From Listeria booriae (GTDB taxonomy: Bacteria > Bacillota > Bacilli > Lactobacillales > Listeriaceae): DNA of 64,000 bases. The stretch spans positions 48,805-112,804 of the forward strand of contig NZ_JNFA01000004.1 of NCBI RefSeq assembly GCF_000766865.1. Reading direction: 5' to 3'. Made by a program: the position numbers and the translations under genes. The notes beneath the pieces were generated by a model, which saw nothing but the letters and a program-made list of their open reading frames with translations, was not told where the DNA came from and searched no databases. Each line of letters starts with the position of its first letter. Position 1 is the first letter of the stretch. Below are positions 18,174 to 28,149 of the stretch, one piece after another.

Positions 18174-19592
18174 ATGAAAAACATTCCTAGCACACGAAAA
18201 AAAATCCTGATTGTTGGCGCAGGCGAATTAGGCATGAATGTCCTCGCTTCCTTTATTAAAGATTATCCAGAAAGCTACGCACTTGTCGGTTTTTTGGACG
18301 ATGATAAAGCAAAATGGAATGCAGTTTTTCACAGCTATCCCGTCCTAGGCGGATTAGACGCATTAGACGACATGATTACACAGCTAGACATCCAAATGGT
18401 CGTCATCGCAATCTCTGATATGGATATAAAAAAGCGCGACAAAATAGTCCAAACAGGCATGGCAAAACAAATCCTCGTGAAATCAATACCAGGCATCCGC
18501 GAACTAATCACACAAAACGATTCTTTCAAAGCACTAGAAGAAGTCACGATGCAAAAGTTGCTAGGCCGTTCCCAAGTAAAGCTAGACGAAGCCCTCCTCG
18601 TATCCCAAATCACCGGGAAGAAAGTGTTAGTAACAGGAGCAGGCGGTTCGATCGGTTCGGAGCTTTGCAAACAATTACTAAAACTCGCACCAAAAAAACT
18701 AATCGCGCTCGGGCATGGCGAAAACAGTATTTATCAATTGTTAATGGACTTAGAAAGCGACCGTGTAGAACCAGTTATTGCGGACATTCAAGACAGCGAC
18801 GAACTCTACGACGTTTTCGCAAAGCATAAACCTGATATTGTGTATCACGCCGCCGCCCATAAACACGTCCCACTCATGGAACGCTCATTACGCAGCGCCT
18901 TCAAAAACAATTTCCTCGGAACGAAAAACGTGGCAGATATGGCAGAAATTTTTCAAGCTGAAACGTGTGTGATGGTATCTACCGATAAAGCAGTTAATCC
19001 TGTCAACAATATGGGGCGCACCAAGCGTTTAGCAGAGATGTATATCCAAACAAAAGCAGAAGATGCAAGCTGTAACTTCTCGGTTGTGCGATTTGGAAAT
19101 GTACTCGGCAGCCGCGGCAGTGTCATCCCACTTTTCAAAAAGCAGATTAAAGCTGGTGGTCCAGTGACGGTGACCCATTGCGAAATGACGCGCTACTTCA
19201 TGACAATTCCAGAAGCCGCATCGCTCGTTTTACAAGCCGGTTCGCTCGCCAAAAGCGGTGACATCTATGTTTTAGACATGGGCGAATCCGTCAAAATTAT
19301 CGACTTAGCGCAGAATCTGATCGCACTCTCCGGCTATTCAGCACAAGACATCGCCATCGTAGAATCAGGAATTAGACCTGGCGAGAAGCTGCATGAAGAA
19401 CTACTAGACGCCGACGAAATCTACCAAGAACAAATATCCGCAAAAATCCATGTCGGCAAAACCGTACAATTCGACGCCAAAAAGCTTCTTTGCTTATCGG
19501 AAAAATACCGCGAGCTAACAGAAACAGAATTATTGAACGAAATATGTATCCTAACTAGCAAACAAGGCATGAAGGAGAGGATGACAAAGTGA
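18174..19592 (+). CDS. PglF/CapD-type UDP-GlcNAc 4,6-dehydratase, soluble form (locus C)
   Basis: 472 residues. An N-terminal Rossmann-like domain (ILIVGAGELGMNVLASF, about 10-130) precedes the extended SDR catalytic domain. That domain has VTGAGGSIGSE at about 152-162, YHAAAHKHVPLME, VSTDKAVNP, and MGRTK with Met280 and Lys284, the Met replacing the usual Tyr as in PglF-type enzymes. Members normally have about 600 residues and four N-terminal TM helices; these are absent, so the enzyme should be cytosolic. It makes the UDP-4-keto-6-deoxy-GlcNAc used by the aminotransferase at 23755. AAAGGTG precedes the ATG, and the 3' end overlaps the next gene by 4 nt. Confidence 0.87.
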   Translation: MKNIPSTRKKILIVGAGELGMNVLASFIKDYPESYALVGFLDDDKAKWNAVFHSYPVLGGLDALDDMITQLDIQMVVIAISDMDIKKRDKIVQTGMAKQILVKSIPGIRELITQNDSFKALEEVTMQKLLGRSQVKLDEALLVSQITGKKVLVTGAGGSIGSELCKQLLKLAPKKLIALGHGENSIYQLLMDLESDRVEPVIADIQDSDELYDVFAKHKPDIVYHAAAHKHVPLMERSLRSAFKNNFLGTKNVADMAEIFQAETCVMVSTDKAVNPVNNMGRTKRLAEMYIQTKAEDASCNFSVVRFGNVLGSRGSVIPLFKKQIKAGGPVTVTHCEMTRYFMTIPEAASLVLQAGSLAKSGDIYVLDMGESVKIIDLAQNLIALSGYSAQDIAIVESGIRPGEKLHEELLDADEIYQEQISAKIHVGKTVQFDAKKLLCLSEKYRELTETELLNEICILTSKQGMKERMTK

Positions 19593-20758
19593 ATTGGTTA
19601 TTCGCATATGATCATAAGTTTTACGAAAGTGACGAGAAAGTATTCTCAAAAACAGCTTTTCCGTATGAAACTTGGCAACGTTATTTAACGCATTGCGATA
19701 CGTTGACGGTAGCTTGTAGGTTATACCCATTTACAAAGTCCAAACAAGCATATAGCGTGTCGAGCGGTGAACGCGTATCGTTTACGGCGATTCCTAATCC
19801 GAGTAGTTACGCCTACTTTATGCCGTATAATCCAGCCATTCAAGCGATGCGAAAAGCAGTGAGTCAAGCAGATGCCGTGATTGCGCGCTTGCCTTCTCAG
19901 ATTGGATTTTTAGCTGTAAAGGTAGCGAGAGAACTTGGGAAACCGTATGCCGTAGAAGTCGTTGGCGATCCGAAAGAGACGTACCGATTGCATGGCAGTT
20001 TAAAAGCGAAACTATACGCTCCTGTCGCGGAACGAACGATGCTAAAAACGGTAGCACAAGCCCCATTCGCGCTATACATCACCGAAAAAGAACTACAAAC
20101 GCTATACCCGACAAAAGGTGTTCAAGTAAGCTGCTCCAATACGGAACTACCAGATTTTGTAGATGACGTATTAATCGAAGAAAGAAAACAAAGAGATTTA
20201 AACCAGAAAATCGTGTTTGGGATGATGGGATCGCTGGATTCGCAGTATAAAGGACTCGATGTGGCTATAAAAGCACTAGCACGACTCCAAACAGAACTAC
20301 CCCCATTTGAATTTCGCATTCTTGGAAGTGGCGTTAGTGGTAAATGGAAACAACTTGCAACAGAAAGCGGCCTGAAAGAAAGCGTCATTTTTTGTGGCAC
20401 AAAGCCGGCGCATGAGGTGTTTGACTGGCTGCCAGATATCGATATTTACCTCCAACCGAGCCGAACAGAAGGACAAGGACGTTCCGTAATTGAGGCGATG
20501 GCGATGGGATGCCCGGTCATTACTTCGAACGTAGGCGGAATGAAAGAATTAGCAGAAACAAACATGCGTTTTGAAAGCGAAAACGATGCGGAATTAGCAG
20601 CTATCATTGTGAAACTAACTGAAAATCATGCGCTATATATCGAACAAATAGAGCGCAATTATATAAAAGCACAACAATTCTCCAAAGAAGTATTAATTAA
20701 AAAACGCAAAAACCATTACCAAAAATTTATGAATTGGATTGAGGGACAAAATAAATGA
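19589..20758 (+). CDS. GT4-family glycosyltransferase (locus C)
   Basis: 389 residues with GT-B fold. The C-terminal GT4 domain has VFGMMGSLDSQYKGLDVAIKAL, then IDIYLQPSRTEGQGRSVIEAMAMGCPVITSNVGG with the acidic donor-site pattern. The N-terminal acceptor domain (MNWLFAYDHKFYESDEKVFSKTAFPYETW) is of a type often seen in capsule clusters. The start codon is GTG, supported by AAGGAGAGG about 10 nt upstream, and overlaps the dehydratase stop. It also overlaps the following dehydrogenase by 4 nt. Donor and acceptor are unknown. Confidence 0.85.
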   Translation: MNWLFAYDHKFYESDEKVFSKTAFPYETWQRYLTHCDTLTVACRLYPFTKSKQAYSVSSGERVSFTAIPNPSSYAYFMPYNPAIQAMRKAVSQADAVIARLPSQIGFLAVKVARELGKPYAVEVVGDPKETYRLHGSLKAKLYAPVAERTMLKTVAQAPFALYITEKELQTLYPTKGVQVSCSNTELPDFVDDVLIEERKQRDLNQKIVFGMMGSLDSQYKGLDVAIKALARLQTELPPFEFRILGSGVSGKWKQLATESGLKESVIFCGTKPAHEVFDWLPDIDIYLQPSRTEGQGRSVIEAMAMGCPVITSNVGGMKELAETNMRFESENDAELAAIIVKLTENHALYIEQIERNYIKAQQFSKEVLIKKRKNHYQKFMNWIEGQNK

Positions 20759-22026
20759 ATGAATTAAAACTTGGTGTTTTAGGACTTGGCTATGTAGGAC
20801 TTCCCGTCGCAGTTGCTTTTGGTAAAGAAATGCCTGTCATTGGCGTAGATATTAACGAAAAACGTATCGCCGAACTGCAAAACAAAATAGACGATACAGG
20901 AGAAGTAACACAAGAGGATTTATTTCTTACCGCAATCGAATTCACGAGTCAAGCGAAGCGTTTAGGCGACTGTAATTTCATCATTGTTGCTGTGCCAACA
21001 CCAATCAACGAAAGCAACCAACCAGACATGACTATTTTGCATAAAGCATCGCAAATGATTGGCGAACATATGCAAAAAGGAACCATCGTGGTTTTCGAAT
21101 CGACGGTATATCCAGGCGCGACCGAAGAAGAATGTGTCCCGATTATGGAGCACTACTCAGGGCTTGTATGCGGCGAGGACTTCTTTGTCGGCTACTCTCC
21201 CGAACGAATTAATCCAGGCGATAAAATCCACACATTCACCACCGTTCAAAAAGTAGTCGCAGGTCAAACCGAAGAAATCACGAATATAATCGCGGATGTT
21301 TATGCATCTGTAGTAACGGCTGGCGTGTATAAAGCCTCATCAATCCGCGTCGCAGAAGCCGCAAAAGTCATTGAAAATACACAACGCGATCTTAATATCG
21401 CATTAATGAACGAACTATCTCGCATTTTCCACGCGCTAGATATTGATACACACGAAGTTCTCCAAGCCGCAGGGACGAAATGGAACTTTCTCAAATTTGA
21501 ACCAGGTTTAGTAGGCGGACATTGCATCGGCGTTGACCCGTACTACTTGGCGCACAAAGCCGAATCCGTAGGCTACCATCCAGAAGTAATTTTGGCAGGG
21601 CGTCGCGTGAATGACAGTATGGCAAGCTTTGTCGGGCAAGAAATCGTGAAAGAACTTTTGCAACAACAAAAACATATTTGTGAGTTAAAAGTGAGCGTTC
21701 TAGGTTTGACGTTTAAAGAAAATGTGCCGGATATTCGTAACTCGAAAGTCATTGATCTAATCGCGGAATTAAAAGCGTTCGGGATGCAGGTGCAAGTGCA
21801 TGATCCGCTAGTAAACGAGCAAGATGTGGCGCATGAATACGGGCTTGAAATGGCGAGTTATCAAGAATTGGAAGACTCCGATGTTGTCATTTTGGCAGTA
21901 CCGCACGAGCAATTTATCGCTGAAAATGGGAAGCTGGCACGTGCCATTTTGAAAGATGAATCAAGTATGTTAGTGGACTTAAAGAAGGCTTTGAAAAAAT
22001 CACGATCATATAGTTGGAACTTGTGA
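20755..22026 (+). CDS. UDP-N-acetylhexosamine 6-dehydrogenase (VipA/TviB/WbpO-like)
   Basis: 423 residues of the nucleotide-sugar dehydrogenase family. The N-terminal NAD Rossmann fold has LGVLGLGYVGLPVAVAFG; the central domain has AEAAKVIENTQRDLNIALMNELS. The catalytic loop is GLVGGHCIGVDPYYLAHKA with Cys257, and the C-terminal UDP-binding domain has LGLTFKENVPDIRNSK. The GGHCIGVDPYYL version is typical of TviB/WbpO enzymes that oxidise UDP-GlcNAc or UDP-GalNAc to the uronic acid. It therefore predicts an acidic aminouronate in the locus C polymer. It differs clearly from the WbpA-like enzyme of locus E. Confidence 0.88.
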   Translation: MNELKLGVLGLGYVGLPVAVAFGKEMPVIGVDINEKRIAELQNKIDDTGEVTQEDLFLTAIEFTSQAKRLGDCNFIIVAVPTPINESNQPDMTILHKASQMIGEHMQKGTIVVFESTVYPGATEEECVPIMEHYSGLVCGEDFFVGYSPERINPGDKIHTFTTVQKVVAGQTEEITNIIADVYASVVTAGVYKASSIRVAEAAKVIENTQRDLNIALMNELSRIFHALDIDTHEVLQAAGTKWNFLKFEPGLVGGHCIGVDPYYLAHKAESVGYHPEVILAGRRVNDSMASFVGQEIVKELLQQQKHICELKVSVLGLTFKENVPDIRNSKVIDLIAELKAFGMQVQVHDPLVNEQDVAHEYGLEMASYQELEDSDVVILAVPHEQFIAENGKLARAILKDESSMLVDLKKALKKSRSYSWNL

Positions 22027-23168
22027 TGACAAAACTACTCATCGCAGTCACGGCAGACATTAGCGTACGGCTGTTAAACGGTCAGCTAGAATACTTGGCA
22101 CAGCAAGGTTTTGACGTCCATTTAGTCGTATCTAAAGGACCGAGCTCAGAGGAACTTAAGAAAAATCGTCGAATTACGGTGCATCACGTGGAAATGGCGC
22201 GCGAAATCTCGGTTTTAAAAGACATAAAAGCATTAATACAAATGATTCTCGTTTTCCGAAAAGTCCGGCCAGACATTGCTAATGTCGGCACACCGAAAGC
22301 CGCACTATTAGGCAGTATCGCCGCATTTCTCATGAAAACAAAAACACGCATCTACACATTGCGCGGCTTGCGAATGGAAACGGCAACAGGCAACTTGCGA
22401 AAAATACTTTGGCTGATGGAACAACTCATCATCGGGCTTTCCACGCAAGTCATCGCCATCAGTCCGAGCTTGATTACGAAATGCAAAGAATTGCGAATCC
22501 AAGGCACATCCAAAATGCGCGTTTTAGGAAAAGGAAGCAGTAACGGAATACATTTGGGAGATTTCGCGGCAAAAAGTCAAGAAACAATCGCGTATCCTTT
22601 CAATAATCAGCAATTTGTCATCGGTTTTACAGGCAGGATTACAAAAGACAAAGGCATCGAAGAATTAATCACGGCTTTCCTCCAATCTGAAAATCTGAAT
22701 CTCCTGCTCGTCGGTGATTTCGAGGAACAACATGGCTTGAAAAAAACAACCGTCGACACGATTCGAAACCACCCAAATATCCGCGTCACAGGCTTCATTC
22801 CAAACCCGGCGCCATATTATAAAATGATGGACGTATTCGTTATCCCATCGTATCGCGAAGGCTTTTCTAATGTATGTCTAGAAGCAGCGGTCGCGGGACT
22901 TCCGGTAATTGGAACGGATGTAACGGGAATCAAAGATGCAATCGTTGACGGGGTGACAGGGATTCTTATTCCGGCTAAATCCGCAACGGCAATCCAAACG
23001 GCAATCCAGACATTGCAACAAGATCAAGTTTTGCGAGAGGCGTATGCTTTTAACGGGAAGAAGCGGGTCATTCTGGACTTCCAATCAGAACACATGTGGC
23101 AGCGGATGAAAGAAACATATCTAGAAAGGGGAGAAAAACATGTATCGGCTTATAAAACCAATTCTTGA
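22026..23168 (+). CDS. GT4-family glycosyltransferase (locus C)
   Basis: About 380 residues with the start MTKLLIAVTADISVRLLNGQLEYLAQQGFDVHLV, typical of WbpX/PglA-like GT4 enzymes. The C-terminal motifs are IGFTGRITKDKGIEELITAF and DVFVIPSYREGFSNVCLEAAVAGLPVIGTDVTG. The ATG at 22026 overlaps the previous TGA by one base. The in-frame TTG at 22014 has no RBS, so coupling from upstream translation is likely. The position before a PglC-like enzyme resembles PglA-PglC pairing, so it may add the second sugar to the lipid-linked amino sugar (inference). Confidence 0.85.
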   Translation: MTKLLIAVTADISVRLLNGQLEYLAQQGFDVHLVVSKGPSSEELKKNRRITVHHVEMAREISVLKDIKALIQMILVFRKVRPDIANVGTPKAALLGSIAAFLMKTKTRIYTLRGLRMETATGNLRKILWLMEQLIIGLSTQVIAISPSLITKCKELRIQGTSKMRVLGKGSSNGIHLGDFAAKSQETIAYPFNNQQFVIGFTGRITKDKGIEELITAFLQSENLNLLLVGDFEEQHGLKKTTVDTIRNHPNIRVTGFIPNPAPYYKMMDVFVIPSYREGFSNVCLEAAVAGLPVIGTDVTGIKDAIVDGVTGILIPAKSATAIQTAIQTLQQDQVLREAYAFNGKKRVILDFQSEHMWQRMKETYLERGEKHVSAYKTNS

Positions 23169-23742
23169 TATTCTCGGAGCGTGTCTCTTTCTCCTCCTAT
23201 TCTTAATCCCGATTTTGTGGATTAGCCTGCTACTTTATGCAACACAAGGCCGTGTTCTCTACAAACAACAACGCGTAGGTAAAGCCGAGCGGATTTTCTG
23301 GATTTACAAATTCCAAACAATGACCGATGCGCGGGATGAACATGGCGAATTATTGCCAGATGAGCAGCGGATTACAAAGCTAGGGAATTTTTTGCGGAAG
23401 ACAAGTTTGGATGAATTGCCGCAATGCTGGAATGTTTTAAAAGGAGATATGAGCTTCATTGGGCCGCGGCCGTTACTTGTGGCGTATTTAGAACTCTACT
23501 CCGAAGAAGAACGCAAACGACATCACGTTAAACCAGGCTTGACGGGACTTGCGCAAATGAATGGACGAAATGCTATCAGTTGGCAAGAAAAATTTGCTTG
23601 GGATATCCGCTACGTCAATCGTTTATCGATGCGCCAAGATGTGCATATTTTAATCCGAACGGTAAAAAAAGTGCTGTTGAGCGAAGATATTGCGCGGGAT
23701 GGCTATGCGACAACACCACCATTTGAAGGCAGTAAAAAGTAA
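23140..23742 (+). CDS. PglC-like phosphoglycosyltransferase (locus C)
   Basis: 200-residue monotopic phosphoglycosyltransferase. A single N-terminal re-entrant/TM helix (LDILGACLFLLLFLIPILWISLLL) is followed by the catalytic core with SLDELPQ (Asp91-Glu92), NVLKGDMSFIGPRPL and PGLTGLAQMNGRN. Its size matches PglC rather than WcaJ. Family knowledge: PglC transfers a diacetylbacillosamine phosphate or a related 4-amino sugar to undecaprenyl phosphate. The companion dehydratase and aminotransferase in this locus support that substrate class. AAAGGGGAG precedes the ATG, and the gene overlaps the upstream GT by 29 nt. Confidence 0.88.
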   Translation: MYRLIKPILDILGACLFLLLFLIPILWISLLLYATQGRVLYKQQRVGKAERIFWIYKFQTMTDARDEHGELLPDEQRITKLGNFLRKTSLDELPQCWNVLKGDMSFIGPRPLLVAYLELYSEEERKRHHVKPGLTGLAQMNGRNAISWQEKFAWDIRYVNRLSMRQDVHILIRTVKKVLLSEDIARDGYATTPPFEGSKK

Positions 23743-23754
23743 GGAGAAGACGCA

Positions 23755-24924
23755 ATGAATAGAATTCCACTAGCCGTTCCCCATATGAGCGGGAAAGAAA
23801 TGGCGTATATTGAACAAGCATTTGCGGAAAATTGGATTGCCCCAGTTGGTCCGAATGTCGATTTATTTGAAAAAAAAGTGCGCGATTATACGAAAGCAGC
23901 CTTTGCGACAGCGACGAACTCAGGCACTGCGGCGATTCACTTAGCTTTACGACTACTAGGTGTGACGCAAGGGGATACTGTTTTTTGCCCGAGTTTCACA
24001 TTTGCAGCCTCGGCCAATCCGATTCAGTATCAAGGCGCTGAGGCCATTTTTATCGATTCGGAGTTAGACACATGGAATATGTCGCCAATCGCGCTAGAAC
24101 GAGCACTCGAAGACGCCAAGCAGCAAGGGAAGCTCCCAAAAGCAATTATCGTCGTGCATATTTACGGTCAACCAGCCAAAATGACGGAAATTCTAGCATT
24201 AGCGAAAAGCTTTCAAGTGGCTGTCATTGAAGACGCCGCAGAGTCATTAGGTTCGCTATATGAAGGCGTGCAGACGGGGACTATCGGCGATATCGGCATC
24301 TATTCTTTCAACGGGAATAAAATAATCACGACTTCTGGTGGCGGGATGCTAGTCTCGGCGAACGAAGCTTGGACAAAAGAAGCGAAATTCTTATCAGAGC
24401 AAGCCAAAGAAACCGCGCCGTATTACCAACATGAAAAAATAGGCTACAACTACCGCCTAAGCAACGTTTCAGCTGGCATCGGTTGCGGACAAATGGAAGT
24501 TTTGCAAGAGCGGGTTAATCAGAAACGGGAGATTTTTGCGCAGTATGAAGCGGGTTTTGCGAAGTATGCGGATACGTTTAGTAATTTTCCGCGTATCACG
24601 TATCAGAATGAAATCGCGGGAACCTTCTCGAATCGGTGGTTGTCGACAATAAGAGTGGACGGCATTCATCCGTTGCAATTAAAAGAAGCGCTAGATGCGA
24701 GTGGTATTGAAGGACGTTTATTGTGGAAGCCGCTCCATCTGCAACCTGTTTTCCGAAATCATCGCTTTTTCGCAGAAGATGCAAACAGTAAAATCAGCAA
24801 TGCTCAGCGTTTGTTTGAAAGTGGTCTTTGTTTACCATCTGCCACGCAAATGACGCCTACAGAACAACATTATGTTATTCAAGCCATTGCCAAATTCTTA
24901 ATTCAAGCAGGTGAATCCATGTGA
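23755..24924 (+). CDS. PglE-like DegT/DnrJ/EryC1/StrS aminotransferase (locus C)
   Basis: 389-residue PLP enzyme. The start IPLAVPHMSGKEMAYIEQAF and the motif NWIAPVGPNV are typical of this family. The Schiff-base lysine is in SFNGNKIITTSGGG (Lys189), and EDAAESLGSLY carries the PLP-ring aspartate. It should convert the UDP-4-keto sugar made by the dehydratase at 18174 into the UDP-4-amino sugar using glutamate. A close paralogue is at 46004 and shares most motifs. TAAGGAG precedes the ATG. The 3' end overlaps the polymerase gene by 4 nt. Confidence 0.9.
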   Translation: MNRIPLAVPHMSGKEMAYIEQAFAENWIAPVGPNVDLFEKKVRDYTKAAFATATNSGTAAIHLALRLLGVTQGDTVFCPSFTFAASANPIQYQGAEAIFIDSELDTWNMSPIALERALEDAKQQGKLPKAIIVVHIYGQPAKMTEILALAKSFQVAVIEDAAESLGSLYEGVQTGTIGDIGIYSFNGNKIITTSGGGMLVSANEAWTKEAKFLSEQAKETAPYYQHEKIGYNYRLSNVSAGIGCGQMEVLQERVNQKREIFAQYEAGFAKYADTFSNFPRITYQNEIAGTFSNRWLSTIRVDGIHPLQLKEALDASGIEGRLLWKPLHLQPVFRNHRFFAEDANSKISNAQRLFESGLCLPSATQMTPTEQHYVIQAIAKFLIQAGESM

Positions 24925-26351
24925 CGTCACTTTCTAAAAAGCGGCTCATTGAATTTTCAGGTGTGGCAATCATTGCCCTTCTCTCGCTTTTTAGTTTTAT
25001 CTTTATCAGCTTGCACGACAGAGAGCCAGGATATGAATTATTACCACTCTTGCCGTTGCTCTATCTTTTTGCAGCCAGTTTTGTCTACGTTCGCTCGCTA
25101 GTCTATGATTTTAAAATGTTCAACCTCGTGTTTATAGCCCTTAGTTTTATGCGCTATGTCGTGCTTCCATTTTTCATCGTGTATGCGGGTTATTATGGCG
25201 GCAGATCCCCAGTACCACCGACTGCGCACAGCTATAACTTGGCTTTGCAACTCATGTTGTATGAACTTGTCATCGTTACGATTGCTATTGCGATATTTGA
25301 CGCGATACGCAAAAAACGAAAAAAACAACATCCACTATCCGAAAAATCGTTGACACGAAGTCCATCTACCTTTTTCTATGTACTGTTTGCGATTGTAGCT
25401 ATACTCGGCGTCGTTATTATGCCGGGAGCTTTGAATAGTGTATCGTTTCTTGTACCTTCTGATCGTGTTGTTGGCGTTCTCCAGACGTTATCTCTTCCAT
25501 CATACTTCGCACTATACATGTTTATGATTGCCAAACAACTGGTCGCACTCTTGCTGATCTGGCTATGTTTTGAAAAATATAAATCGCAAGGGCAAGTGTA
25601 TTATGTTTACGCGGCAATCGCTGTGATGGTGCTGAATATTAGTATTTTTGCAGGGACGAACCGAACAGACATCATCCTTTGTACGATTACCTCTTTATTC
25701 GTCTTTAAAAAGTTGTTTCCCGACCATTTCAAAAAAGCAGCCATCCTGATCGTGTCCATCGTGACATTTGTTGTTGTCCTAATTGCTTCGGTGCGACAAA
25801 TCGTTTCTGTATCAGGTGATTTGAGTCAGTTAGTCGATTTTACGGATACGATGCAAGTATATCTTGGCGGACCGTACAACGTAGCAATGGCCATTGAAAT
25901 GAAAAACATGTTCCCAGAGGCGGGCCATTTATCCGTTTTGTTTTACGATATTTTCCGGCCGATGATTGGCGTTAATATTTTCATCAAAGATTTGCCAATC
26001 GATTTCTCCGTCCTGTATTTCAATGAACGTTATTTCTTTAAGGATAATGTTTCGCAAATTCTGCCGATGATTGGGCAAGGAAATCTGTATTTTGGTTACT
26101 TGTTTGCACCGCTACTTTCGGTTAGCTTCGTTGCTTTGGCGTACTTTTTCCAAGCGCAAATGGAGCGGGTGGGGAACATCGAACTGGTGTATTTCCTAAC
26201 GATTTCAACGGCGCGTATCGGTTTTCTGATGGGGCAAAACACGATGAATTTAGTGAACGATATTAGTTACAATCTTGTGTTGTTCTTGATTATCTACTTT
26301 TTGAATCAAAAAATTATTTATAAACGCAGACAAAGGAGCACCATACTATGA
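24921..26351 (+). CDS. Oligosaccharide repeat-unit polymerase (Wzy), locus C
   Basis: 476-residue integral membrane protein with about 11-12 hydrophobic helices and a large loop in the second half (DTMQVYLGGPYNVAMAIEMKN) like that of O-antigen polysaccharide polymerases. It should polymerise flipped repeat units. The start is a GTG overlapping the aminotransferase stop, with AGGTGA upstream. Evidence is topology plus position; sequence motifs are few in this family. Unrelated in visible sequence to the polymerases of loci A and E, as expected for repeat-unit-specific Wzy. Confidence 0.78.
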   Translation: MTSLSKKRLIEFSGVAIIALLSLFSFIFISLHDREPGYELLPLLPLLYLFAASFVYVRSLVYDFKMFNLVFIALSFMRYVVLPFFIVYAGYYGGRSPVPPTAHSYNLALQLMLYELVIVTIAIAIFDAIRKKRKKQHPLSEKSLTRSPSTFFYVLFAIVAILGVVIMPGALNSVSFLVPSDRVVGVLQTLSLPSYFALYMFMIAKQLVALLLIWLCFEKYKSQGQVYYVYAAIAVMVLNISIFAGTNRTDIILCTITSLFVFKKLFPDHFKKAAILIVSIVTFVVVLIASVRQIVSVSGDLSQLVDFTDTMQVYLGGPYNVAMAIEMKNMFPEAGHLSVLFYDIFRPMIGVNIFIKDLPIDFSVLYFNERYFFKDNVSQILPMIGQGNLYFGYLFAPLLSVSFVALAYFFQAQMERVGNIELVYFLTISTARIGFLMGQNTMNLVNDISYNLVLFLIIYFLNQKIIYKRRQRSTIL

Positions 26352-26884
26352 ATAAAAAATTAGATCAAGCAGGGCGTTTTCTTCGCTATTCTGTGCCGAT
26401 TCACTTGATTAACCTACTCACAGCAATCTTGCCAAACTGTACACCGACTGTTGCGATTCGTGGCTTTCTGATGCGGCCATTTTTTAAGAAATGTGGTAAA
26501 GGGTTTCGGATTGCGAGTGGCGTCATCATCAACAATCCCGAACGCATTGAAATCGGCGATAACGTCTACATTGCGCACAACAACTGGATGAACGGCGTCG
26601 GTGGCTTAAAAATTGACTCCAATGTCCGAATTGGCCCGATGAGCGTTATTGTAACATCACAACACACTTTCGAAAATGGCAAAATGACGAGTGGCTACAC
26701 GCCGGCCCCAGTCCGAATTGGTTCTGGTTGCTGGATTGCGAGTAAAGCCGTCATCACGGATGGCGTCGAAATTGGCTCAGATTCATTGATAGCAGCAGGA
26801 GCCGTCGTTACGAAATCATTTCCGGCACAAAGCAAAATAGGCGGCGTTCCAGCGAAACTCATTGGAAAACCAGGGCATGATTAA
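26348..26884 (+). CDS. LbH acyltransferase (WcaF-like), locus C
   Basis: 178 residues. Hexapeptide-repeat coils (IEIGDNVYIAHNNWM, VRIGPMSVIVTSQHTF, VRIGSGCWIASKAVIT, DSLIAAGAVV) end in IGGVPAKLIG. The histidine in SQHTF is the likely catalytic base by analogy with maltose/galactoside acetyltransferases. It is not the PglD type: no N-terminal PglD Rossmann domain is seen. It probably acetylates a hydroxyl of the repeat unit. The gene overlaps its neighbours on both sides (4 nt and 8 nt). Confidence 0.84.
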   Translation: MNKKLDQAGRFLRYSVPIHLINLLTAILPNCTPTVAIRGFLMRPFFKKCGKGFRIASGVIINNPERIEIGDNVYIAHNNWMNGVGGLKIDSNVRIGPMSVIVTSQHTFENGKMTSGYTPAPVRIGSGCWIASKAVITDGVEIGSDSLIAAGAVVTKSFPAQSKIGGVPAKLIGKPGHD

Positions 26885-28130
26885 AGCCCTCCACAATATC
26901 GCCAAAAACGCGTATGGCATCACGATTATCAAAAAAGGCATTGTCATTATCACAGGTTTGCTAACAATGATTCTCCTCACACGTTTTCTAGGACCTGAAC
27001 TAAAAGGTGAGTACAGTTATTTATTCAACTTGGTGACTATCGGAACAACAATATTGAATCTAGGCATCTCGCTCGTCTACCCAGAATACAAACGAAAAGG
27101 GCGCGATTACCGAAATGTATTCATTACGTTATCCTTGCTCCAGTTTATTATATATATCGCACTGTCGTTGCTATTTTTCTTCCTGTCTGGCATGGGAAAT
27201 TACGGCTTCGTCGCGATACTTATCTCCGTCAGCATTTTAAATCTACAGCTCTCCCAATTAAATTTGGTAGAAGATATTCGTTCACATAGCGTCATTACAA
27301 TCATCGGCGCCGTGTCTAATCTACTTTTCACCATTGTTTTGTTTTACTTTTTCAGCAGCAATGTGAGCCTTGTCTTACTCGTTTTCTTACTCAAAAATGT
27401 GATTTTGATTGGTTGCACACTCCGAATTCTCGCAAAGAACTTTCATTTTGGCGGTTCGAAAAAGGCATTTCAAGCCATCTTAGTAGCAGGTATGTTACCA
27501 ATGTTGACGACTTTTCTAATCTCGATTAACTACCGAATCGATATCGTGTTACTTGGCTGGATGAATGTTTCCTTTTACGACATCGGGCTTTACAGTACCG
27601 GTGTTCAGCTCGCCGAATACGCGTGGATGATCCCAGATATTTTTAAAGAAGTCATGCTGCATAAAAATGCAAGACGCGACGACATCAGAAGCCTGCTTTT
27701 CTCACTGCGGATGGCGACAACTTCGGTCATTTTCTTCGGAATACTAATGATTATCGGCGGTAAGTGGTTGATTGGCTTCATGTTTGGCGCAAGTTTCATC
27801 GGCGCATACAGCATCACGGTTCTCATGTTCCTAGCAGTGCCAGCGATGGTATATACAAAAATCATCGGAACATTATTCATTGCTAACGGAAAATGGCGTT
27901 TTTACTTCGTGACGCTACTCATCACAGTTCTCTTAAACATAGCACTCAATTTTGCACTCGTGCCTTTCTTTGGAACAATTGGTTCCGCGCTTGCGTCCAT
28001 CGTTTCCTACAGCCTCTCCGGCGGGATTTTCCTCATCTGGCTCATCCGAAACACAGACGCGAAATGGCATGACGCACTATTTATAAAAAAACAAGATGTC
28101 GTGCAAATACGGCAAATTATCAAGAGATAA
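26877..28130 (+). CDS. Wzx-type flippase (locus C)
   Basis: About 417 residues with 12 or more hydrophobic helices, belonging to the polysaccharide biosynthesis branch of the MOP superfamily (KGIVIITGLLTMILLTRFLGPELKGEYSYLFN near the start). The C-terminal half has NFALVPFFGTIGSALASIVSY, a typical Wzx stretch. An in-frame TTG at 26862 is a possible upstream start, but the ATG at 26877 fits better with the 8-nt overlap of the acyltransferase. It should translocate the locus C repeat unit. Confidence 0.84.
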   Translation: MIKALHNIAKNAYGITIIKKGIVIITGLLTMILLTRFLGPELKGEYSYLFNLVTIGTTILNLGISLVYPEYKRKGRDYRNVFITLSLLQFIIYIALSLLFFFLSGMGNYGFVAILISVSILNLQLSQLNLVEDIRSHSVITIIGAVSNLLFTIVLFYFFSSNVSLVLLVFLLKNVILIGCTLRILAKNFHFGGSKKAFQAILVAGMLPMLTTFLISINYRIDIVLLGWMNVSFYDIGLYSTGVQLAEYAWMIPDIFKEVMLHKNARRDDIRSLLFSLRMATTSVIFFGILMIIGGKWLIGFMFGASFIGAYSITVLMFLAVPAMVYTKIIGTLFIANGKWRFYFVTLLITVLLNIALNFALVPFFGTIGSALASIVSYSLSGGIFLIWLIRNTDAKWHDALFIKKQDVVQIRQIIKR

Positions 28131-28149
28131 AGGAGAACAAATCGATTCT